A stretch of DNA of 7,409 bases from Candidatus Eiseniibacteriota bacterium (GTDB lineage Bacteria; Eisenbacteria; RBG-16-71-46; SZUA-252), in NCBI GenBank assembly GCA_016880395.1, contig JAEHDN010000068.1, positions 1-7,409 of the forward strand, written 5' to 3'. Positions 1 to 5,133 of the stretch are shown here, in pieces. The notes beneath the pieces are model-generated. The model searched no databases. It saw only the letters and a list, made by a program, of their open reading frames with translations, and was not told the origin of the DNA. Every line of letters starts with the position of its first letter. Positions within the stretch are counted from its first letter, which is position 1. The position numbers and the translations under genes are program-made.

Positions 1-44
1 GCCTCGGGGTGGTTCGCTGAGTGGATATCGATACTACCAGATGG
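1..44. other. Short flank downstream of the long greA; no gene seen
   Basis: These 44 bases follow the stop codon of the minus-strand greA-like gene. They contain one 8-base palindrome, TATCGATA (26-33), but no GC-rich hairpin followed by a T-run on the minus strand. A Rho-independent terminator is therefore not supported within the window, and it could lie just outside. Confidence 0.5.
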
Positions 45-2714
45 CTAGGGGAGCCGCTTCACGATGGATTCCACGCGATACCGGCGCGTTCCCTCGGGAT
101 ACTCGAGATCCACCTCGGACCCGACGGTCTTGCCGAGCAGCGGCCGCGCGAGCGGCGCCCGGTAGGAGAGCACGCCTGGGGCGAGACCCGAATCGCCGTC
201 GCCGAGGATCCAGTAGGTGATCGGCGCGTCGGCGGGATCCACCGGTCGCAGGGCGGCCTCGGTGCCCACACCCACGCGCGAGGAGTCGATCTCCATGGTC
301 TCGAGGAGCCGCGTCCGCTCCAGCGTGGTGATCAGCTCCTGCACGCGCGCGGCGGTGTTCGCCTGCTTCAGCTTCGCCGCCTCGTACTCGGCGTTCTCGC
401 GGAGATCGCCGAGCTGCCTCGCCTTCTCGATCGCGGCCGGGATGGACGTCCTCAGCTCGAGCGAGAGCCGCTTCAGCTCCGCCTCGAGCCGGTCGTAGGT
501 CGGCCGCGACATGATCGTGACCCGGGTTTCGAAATCGTCCGTCGTCCTGCCCTCGAGGAGGCTCTGCGCGCGCGCCCTTCGCCTCGCCTCGTACTCCTCC
601 GCGACGGAAGCCATCCCGATCGCGCGCACGCACTCGAGCACGGGGATGAGCCTCCGCTCGCTCCCCCCCCAGTGGAGGACCACGTTCTCGAGGAGCGCGC
701 GCGTGTCCTCGTCCGGCGGCGCGGCGCAAAGCCGCGCCCGGAGCGTGCCTCCCTCGTCGAGGAGAGCCAGGAGGCGCTCCGGCACCCCATCGGGAACGTC
801 CTTCTCGAGGAGTCGGAGCGTCGCGATCGTGAGCGTGCCGAGCGGGGGGGCCGCGTCGTCGCTCGCCTGCGTCGCGTAGTGCTCGATGAGCCGGGCGGAG
901 AGCCCGGGGGCATCGGCCCAGCGGGTCACCCTGGTCTCGATCGCCTTCGGGAACCGGGCGCCCAGGAGCTGCTTCAGACGCTCGCGCGCCCGCTGTCGGA
1001 GTCGCGGCAGGCGGCTCTCCGCCGCACGCCATAGGAATTCCTCCTCGACCTTCGAGCCGGCCGCGAGATCGAGTAACTGGTCCTGGTTCGCGCTCAGCGT
1101 GAGGTCGTCGGGTCGTAGCCCCTTCGAGATCAAAGTCTCGAGATGCTCCCGCGCACTCGCGTCCTCGACCGCGGACCAAGCCATCCCATAGCAGAGAGCC
1201 TGGGCTCTCGTCGCGGGATCGAGCGCGTCCTCTCCCGCCCAGCGACGCACGAGCGGTCCCGCCACCTCGCGGAGCCGACCTTCCTCGTCCGGATGCTCCC
1301 GGAGGAACTTCCGGATGAGTCCGAGACCGGCCGAGGCCGCCCGTGGCTGAAGCTGCGGGAGCACCGCCTCTGCCGATGCGGCCCCCTCGGGGGCGAGCCG
1401 GTAGACCTGGCGGTACACCTCGCTCGAGTCGAGGCGGCGGTCGGTGCGGACCGCCTCCTTGGACTGCTTCCAGTACGCGCCCCAGTCGACGCCGGGGAGC
1501 GCGGCTTCGAGCTTCGGCTTGAGCTGTGCCGCCGTCGCGGTGCCGCCCACGTCACGGAGCGCGCGGACGATGATCTCGGAATCGCCCGATGCGGCGAGGG
1601 CGCGCGCGCGGGCGGCGTCCTCGATCGCGAGCACGCGGAGTCCGTCGCCCGGAACGCGGTCGAGGGACTTCGAAGCCATCGCGAAGGACATGCGGTGGCC
1701 CGCCCGGGCGGGGAAGTCGAGCGTCAGGTTCTCGCCGTCGCTGCCGACGACGCGGCCGAGCCCCCACGTCGTGTGGCCCACGTGCGCGCCCGGCGGCAGG
1801 GCGAGGATCTTCGGCAGCCGTGCACCCACGAGGTCGAGCGGTTTCGTCGCGTCGGCGATGCCCGAGCCTTCGAGGATCGCGTCGGGATCCGGCTCGCGCG
1901 CGACGGCGATACGCAGAAGCGAGGCCAGGAGCTTCCGCCCGGCCGCGCTGGCCGGCACCCGCGACGTCATCGGGGCGATGTCCTCCCACGAGAGGAGACC
2001 CTGGGCCAGGCGTGCCAGCTCCGGCACGGCGAGGTCGAGGAGCGGCTCGGAGTCCGCCCAGGGGACGAGGGAGGCGAAGCGGAGCAGGGCGCGGCCGACG
2101 CGCCCGGGGCCATGCTCCAGGTCTTCCTCGATGAGTCTGAGAAGATCGTCCAGGACCCGGTCCGCATGGCCCGCCTCGAGATGCAGCTCCACCGCGCGGA
2201 GGCGGTGCTGGCGCGCGCCGTCGACGTCGCCGGCGCGCTCGAGCGCAACCGCGACCTCGGTGTTCAGGTCGGGATCGGCGGGGCGGATCTCGATCGCCTC
2301 GCGCAGGAGGTCGAGCCGCTCGGACTCGGGGACGTCCTCTTCGCGGGCCAGGAACACGAGCAGTCGCACCGCGGCGCTCGTCGGCTCCGGCTCGAGGAAG
2401 CGGTCGAGGAGGAGGCGGACCCCCGCGCGGTCTCCGGACGCCATGAGCTTGTCCGTGACCACCTCGAACGACTCGATCGCGACCGCGTACTCGCCGAGCC
2501 CTTCCCGGAGGAGCGCGGTGAGAAGGAGGAGATCCCACCGTTTGCGGCGGAGCGGCTCCTGCTCGAGGGCCTTGAGCGCCGCCTCGACCTTGCTCTCGGC
2601 GATCAGGCGCTTGGCGAGCGTCTCCGTGTCGTGCCACCGCGGATCGGACGACGAAGCGGCCGGCTCGTCTCCCTTGACCGCGGCGAGGTATTTCCTGAAA
2701 TCGGCGTCCATCAT
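45..2714 (-). CDS. greA: Long-form GreA transcript-cleavage/elongation factor with about 730-residue N-terminal extension
   Basis: 889 residues. GreA binds the secondary channel of RNA polymerase and stimulates cleavage of backtracked RNA. Residues 735-889 are a full GreA: an antiparallel coiled coil (from MSRPTYDRLEAEL) with the tip motif GDLRENAEYEAA, whose acidic residues D770 and E773 are the catalytic pair in this family, then an FKBP-like domain with LSYRAPLARPLLGKTVGSE. Ordinary GreA is about 158 residues, so this is a fusion. Residues about 25-215 are Leu/Ala/Glu-rich paired helices resembling TPR-type repeats; about 308-355 looks like a small Tudor/SH3-like barrel (PGAHVGH..WGLGRVV); the rest to 730 is helical. 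Long GreA proteins are known in Chlamydiae and Spirochaetes, and the layout resembles theirs. The ATG at 2714 is chosen over an upstream in-frame start at 2780 because GGAGG lies 10 bases before it. A second ATG follows directly at 2711. The reading frame is unbroken, so the GreA part is not a separate gene. Confidence 0.9.
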   Translation of the reverse strand: MMDADFRKYLAAVKGDEPAASSSDPRWHDTETLAKRLIAESKVEAALKALEQEPLRRKRWDLLLLTALLREGLGEYAVAIESFEVVTDKLMASGDRAGVRLLLDRFLEPEPTSAAVRLLVFLAREEDVPESERLDLLREAIEIRPADPDLNTEVAVALERAGDVDGARQHRLRAVELHLEAGHADRVLDDLLRLIEEDLEHGPGRVGRALLRFASLVPWADSEPLLDLAVPELARLAQGLLSWEDIAPMTSRVPASAAGRKLLASLLRIAVAREPDPDAILEGSGIADATKPLDLVGARLPKILALPPGAHVGHTTWGLGRVVGSDGENLTLDFPARAGHRMSFAMASKSLDRVPGDGLRVLAIEDAARARALAASGDSEIIVRALRDVGGTATAAQLKPKLEAALPGVDWGAYWKQSKEAVRTDRRLDSSEVYRQVYRLAPEGAASAEAVLPQLQPRAASAGLGLIRKFLREHPDEEGRLREVAGPLVRRWAGEDALDPATRAQALCYGMAWSAVEDASAREHLETLISKGLRPDDLTLSANQDQLLDLAAGSKVEEEFLWRAAESRLPRLRQRARERLKQLLGARFPKAIETRVTRWADAPGLSARLIEHYATQASDDAAPPLGTLTIATLRLLEKDVPDGVPERLLALLDEGGTLRARLCAAPPDEDTRALLENVVLHWGGSERRLIPVLECVRAIGMASVAEEYEARRRARAQSLLEGRTTDDFETRVTIMSRPTYDRLEAELKRLSLELRTSIPAAIEKARQLGDLRENAEYEAAKLKQANTAARVQELITTLERTRLLETMEIDSSRVGVGTEAALRPVDPADAPITYWILGDGDSGLAPGVLSYRAPLARPLLGKTVGSEVDLEYPEGTRRYRVESIVKRLP

Positions 2715-2724
2715 GCGCTCGGAT

Positions 2725-2729
2725 CCTCC
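2725..2729 (-). promoter_or_regulatory. Ribosome binding site that decides the long greA start
   Basis: The minus strand reads GGAGG, ending 10 bases before the ATG at 2714 (13 before the ATG at 2711). The in-frame upstream start at 2780 would add 22 residues and place this site inside the coding region, so the shorter protein is preferred. Confidence 0.65.
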
Positions 2730-2809
2730 AAGCCCGTCAGGATACCGCAACGCCGCGCGTGCGGGCCAGTTTCCTCGCACACGCGTGGGCCGCCGAGGGG
2801 CGGGCCTCG

Positions 2810-2839
2810 TTGCGCGCGGCGGCGCTCCTCGACTAGAAT
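2810..2839 (+). promoter_or_regulatory. Possible sigma70-type promoter for the transporter-aminotransferase operon
   Basis: TTGCGC (2810-2815), an 18-base gap, then TAGAAT (2834-2839). The -10 matches the consensus at five of six positions and the -35 at three, and it is an AT-rich patch in otherwise GC-rich DNA. A start of transcription 6-8 bases downstream would fall at about 2845-2847, essentially on the TTG codon at 2846. Inferred from sequence only. Confidence 0.4.
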
Positions 2840-2845
2840 CCGCGC

Positions 2846-3817
2846 TTGGAACGCAAGACGAGCGGTGGAGCGGGGCCCGGCGCGCCGCGTGCGCCGAGAG
2901 GACGCGTGGGCCTGGCGCTCGGGCTGAACCAGGTCCTCTCCAGCCTGACGCACATCATCGCGAAGGGCGCCACCACCGCGATCGGCCCCCTTCCGGTCGC
3001 GCTCCTCCGGTTCACCATCGCTTCCTCCGCGCTCCTCCTGAACCAGCGCATCCGTGGCGCCGCGGCCTCGATCGCTCCGGCCGACCGACGCCGCCTGCTG
3101 CTCCTGGGCTTCCTCGTGGTGCCGATCAACCAGGGGTTCTTTCTCTTCGGGCTCGCGCGCTCGACGGCCAGCCATGCCTCGCTCCTCTACGCGCTCACCC
3201 CGCTCGTGGTGCTCCTTCTCGCGGGACGCATGCTGGGCGAGCGCGCACTCTGGGGGAAGCTGGCGGGCACGCTCGTCGCATTCGCGGGCGTGGTGATCAT
3301 CCTCTTCGAGCGGGGCCTTCGCCACGAGATGGGCGTGCTCGTGGGGGACATCCTCATCCTGATCGCGGTCTTCGCGTGGAGTGCCTACACGGTCCTCGCG
3401 AAGCCGCTCCTCGAGCGCCATGACGCGATGACCGTGACCACCTGGGTCATCGTCAGCGGCACCTTGATGACGCTCCCGGCCTATCTGATTCCAGGGGCCG
3501 TTCCCCCGCTCCCGACGATCCCTCGGCCGGTCTGGGGCGGGATCCTCTACCTCGCCATCGGGACGTCCGTCATCGCGTATCCACTCTACATGTACGCGCT
3601 CCGTCATCTGGAGGCGTCGAAGGTTGCCATCACGACCAACGTGCAGCCGATCCTCACAGCCATCCTCTCGTGGGCCATCTTCGGCGAGCGGTTCACGCCC
3701 GGGTTCGTGATCGGCGCCGTGCTCGTGCTCGCGGGCGTGACCTGGGTGGAAACGCGGAAGAGTCCGGCGCTCATGCCGACCGAGGGCGCTGTCGCGGTGG
3801 AGGGAGGGTCAGCGTGA
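2846..3817 (+). CDS. EamA/DMT-superfamily transporter (RhaT/YdcZ-like permease)
   Basis: 323 residues, usual for the 10-TM drug/metabolite transporter family, whose members move amino acids, amines or other small metabolites across the inner membrane. Two EamA repeats are visible, about 22-153 and 165-301. Each ends in the family's typical stretch: ASLLYALTPLVVLLLAGRML..GE with a following glycine-rich helix, and ASKVAITTNVQPILTAIL..GERFTPGFVIGAVLVLAGV. A basic N-terminal tail fits a cytoplasmic N-terminus, and the C-terminal tail after W300 is short and hydrophilic. The start is uncertain. TTG 2846 is the first possible codon, since an in-frame TAG lies at 2834, but it has no Shine-Dalgarno. 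GTG 2906 (residue 21) has GAGAGGA three bases upstream and begins just before the first membrane helix. It overlaps the next gene by four bases, so substrate and enzyme may be linked. Direction and substrate cannot be read from sequence. Confidence 0.9.
   Translation: MERKTSGGAGPGAPRAPRGRVGLALGLNQVLSSLTHIIAKGATTAIGPLPVALLRFTIASSALLLNQRIRGAAASIAPADRRRLLLLGFLVVPINQGFFLFGLARSTASHASLLYALTPLVVLLLAGRMLGERALWGKLAGTLVAFAGVVIILFERGLRHEMGVLVGDILILIAVFAWSAYTVLAKPLLERHDAMTVTTWVIVSGTLMTLPAYLIPGAVPPLPTIPRPVWGGILYLAIGTSVIAYPLYMYALRHLEASKVAITTNVQPILTAILSWAIFGERFTPGFVIGAVLVLAGVTWVETRKSPALMPTEGAVAVEGGSA
3799..3808 (+). promoter_or_regulatory. Strong ribosome binding site for the aminotransferase
   Basis: GGAGGGAGGG lies within the last codons of the transporter gene and ends five bases before GTG 3814. 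It supports the GTG start and an efficient restart of ribosomes finishing the transporter, and argues against longer in-frame versions reaching back to about 3670. Confidence 0.75.
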
Positions 3818-5133
3818 GCCCCGCTAGGCTTCGAGGCGACGAGCTGCCCGAGATCCGGACCTCGGAGGTGCCGGGCCCGAAGTCGCTCGCCGCGGCGAAG
3901 CGGCTGCGTCGGGTGGAGGGGTCCGCGATCAGGGGCCTGGACGAGCATGGGGTCGTCTGGTCGCGCGCGCGCGGCGCCGTGGTCGAGGATCTCGATGGAA
4001 ACCGGTTCCTCGACCTCACGGCGGGCTTCGGGGTCGCCTCGCTGGGGCACGCGGCCCCCGAGGTGCGGCGCGCGGTGGCCGGTCAGGCGGGGCGGCTCGT
4101 GCAGGGGCTCGGCGACCTCATGCCACACCGCGAGCGCGAGCGGCTCGTGCGAGCGCTCTCGAAGGTGGGCGGGCGGCAGAACCGCGTGCTCCTCGCATCG
4201 ACGGGATCGGAAGCGGTGGAGCTGGCCCTGAAGACTGCGGCGCTCGCGACGGGCAGGCGGCGCGTCGTTGCGTTCACCGGCGCGTATCACGGCGACTCCT
4301 ACGGTGCGCTCGAGGTGACGCACCATCCAGTGCCGCCCGCGCCGCTCCGCGCCCAGCTCGGCGGGTGGGCGAGCCATGTCCCGTACGGCGATCTCGCCGG
4401 CCTCGACCGCTCGCTCGCGGAGGGCGATCCACCCGCGGCCGTGATCGTCGAGCCGATCCAGGGACGAGGGGGAACAGTGCTACCGCCGGACGATTTCCTC
4501 GGTCGGCTGTGCGCGCTGGCCCGCGCGCGCGGCGCGGTCGTGATCTACGACGAGGTGATGACGGGCGCTGGCCGCACGGGCCCGTTCTGGGCGTGGGAGC
4601 GATCCGGGCCCGACGCCGAGCCCGACCTTCTCTGCGCCGGGAAGGGGATCGGCGGCGGCGTGGCGGTCGCGGCGCTCCTGGGCCGCCCCAAGCTGATGGA
4701 CGCATGGCGCGCGCACGTACCGGCGTCGGGCGAGGCCCCGCACGCGAGCACCTTCTACGCACACCCGCTTGCGTGCGCGGGCGCGCTCGCCACGTTGAAA
4801 CGGCTCACGGCCGCGGGCTTTCGCGAGGAGGTGGAGCGAAAGGGGCGCTCGCTGTCGGGAGGTCTGAGTTCGCTTGCACGGCGCCATCCCGGCGCGGTCG
4901 AGGTCCGTTCGATCGGTCTCATGGCGGGCATCGAGCTGGTACGCGCCTCGCGCGACCCCGCCCCCGATCGCCTCCGGTCGATCTGGCACGCGCTCCTTCG
5001 TCGCGGCGTGCTCACGATTCCAAGCGGCGTCCACGGCAACGTGCTCCAGCTCCTCCCGCCGCTCACGATCACGGACGAGCAGCTCATGCACGGAATCGCA
5101 GCGATCGATTCCGCGCTCGAAGGCCAGAGCTAG
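3814..5133 (+). CDS. Class III PLP-dependent aminotransferase (aspartate aminotransferase fold type I)
   Basis: 439 residues, normal for class III transaminases (acetylornithine, ornithine, GABA types). PLP-site residues are all present: GSEA at 131-134 for the phosphate, aromatic-His-Gly YHG at 158-160, VIYDEVMTGAGRTG with D246 that pairs with the pyridine nitrogen, the Schiff-base lysine K277 in CAGKGIGGG, and HASTFYAHPLACA at 310-322. The N-terminus (LPEIRT..VPGPKS) resembles a branch that includes GABA-type transaminases and archaeal class III amino-acid racemases. Compared with E. coli GABA transaminase, the carboxylate-binding R141 and R398 and the switch residue E211 align with D161, Q412 and R218, so the substrate is probably not handled in the standard GABA/2-oxoglutarate way. 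The start is GTG 3814, overlapping the transporter stop as GTGA. An amino-acid or amine transaminase is most likely; a racemase/epimerase is the main alternative. The gene end overlaps the convergent nucleotidase gene by four bases. Confidence 0.9.
   Translation: MSPARLRGDELPEIRTSEVPGPKSLAAAKRLRRVEGSAIRGLDEHGVVWSRARGAVVEDLDGNRFLDLTAGFGVASLGHAAPEVRRAVAGQAGRLVQGLGDLMPHRERERLVRALSKVGGRQNRVLLASTGSEAVELALKTAALATGRRRVVAFTGAYHGDSYGALEVTHHPVPPAPLRAQLGGWASHVPYGDLAGLDRSLAEGDPPAAVIVEPIQGRGGTVLPPDDFLGRLCALARARGAVVIYDEVMTGAGRTGPFWAWERSGPDAEPDLLCAGKGIGGGVAVAALLGRPKLMDAWRAHVPASGEAPHASTFYAHPLACAGALATLKRLTAAGFREEVERKGRSLSGGLSSLARRHPGAVEVRSIGLMAGIELVRASRDPAPDRLRSIWHALLRRGVLTIPSGVHGNVLQLLPPLTITDEQLMHGIAAIDSALEGQS
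5130..5133. other. CTAG shared by two convergent stop codons
   Basis: The aminotransferase ends with TAG at 5131-5133 on the plus strand, and the nucleotidase ends with TAG (CTA at 5130-5132) on the minus strand. The palindrome CTAG serves both. There is no intergenic space and no GC-rich hairpin with a T-run at the junction, so each transcript must run into the other gene unless Rho or collision stops it. Confidence 0.9.

Larger units (their letters stand above)
2715..2845. promoter_or_regulatory. Divergent intergenic region between long greA and the transporter
   Basis: 131 bases without a gene, between two divergent starts. For greA (minus) there is a Shine-Dalgarno GGAGG (plus-strand 2725-2729) and a possible -10 box TATCCT (2739-2744, minus) with no convincing -35. 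For the transporter (plus) see the separate promoter entry. The middle holds two small dyads: the palindrome CACGCGTG at 2780-2787, and CGAGG / CCTCG arms at 2794-2798 and 2805-2809. In such GC-rich DNA short dyads arise by chance, so an operator role is only a possibility. Confidence 0.5.

Noticed and set aside
26..33. TATCGATA palindrome as part of a terminator or attachment site
   Set aside because: Too short, AT-rich rather than GC-rich, no T-run follows, and no duplicate copy is seen in the window.
510..512. Internal ATG as an independent start of a standard-size GreA
   Set aside because: It sits exactly where a normal GreA would begin, but no Shine-Dalgarno precedes it and the upstream frame is open and coding. 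A single fusion protein is simpler, although an internal start is not strictly excluded.
34..1179. Alternative minus-strand frame of 381 codons within the greA gene
   Set aside because: Arg/Gly/Ala-rich low-complexity product in a shifted frame; the GreA motifs are in the neighbouring frame.
2748..2770. Sigma54-type promoter for greA (TGGCC ... TTGC on the minus strand)
   Set aside because: The GG and GC elements are about 17 bases apart instead of the required 10.
2757..2809. Several short GC-rich dyads upstream of the transporter as a terminator or riboswitch
   Set aside because: Arms of only 5-8 bases, no T-tract, no conserved riboswitch core, and such dyads are common by chance at this GC content.
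1143..3423. Long plus-strand open frames (594 and 659 codons) opposite the long greA and into the transporter
   Set aside because: They are shadow frames. They show Arg/Ser- or Arg/Glu-biased composition without domains, while the opposite strand carries the recognisable GreA protein and the correct transporter frame.
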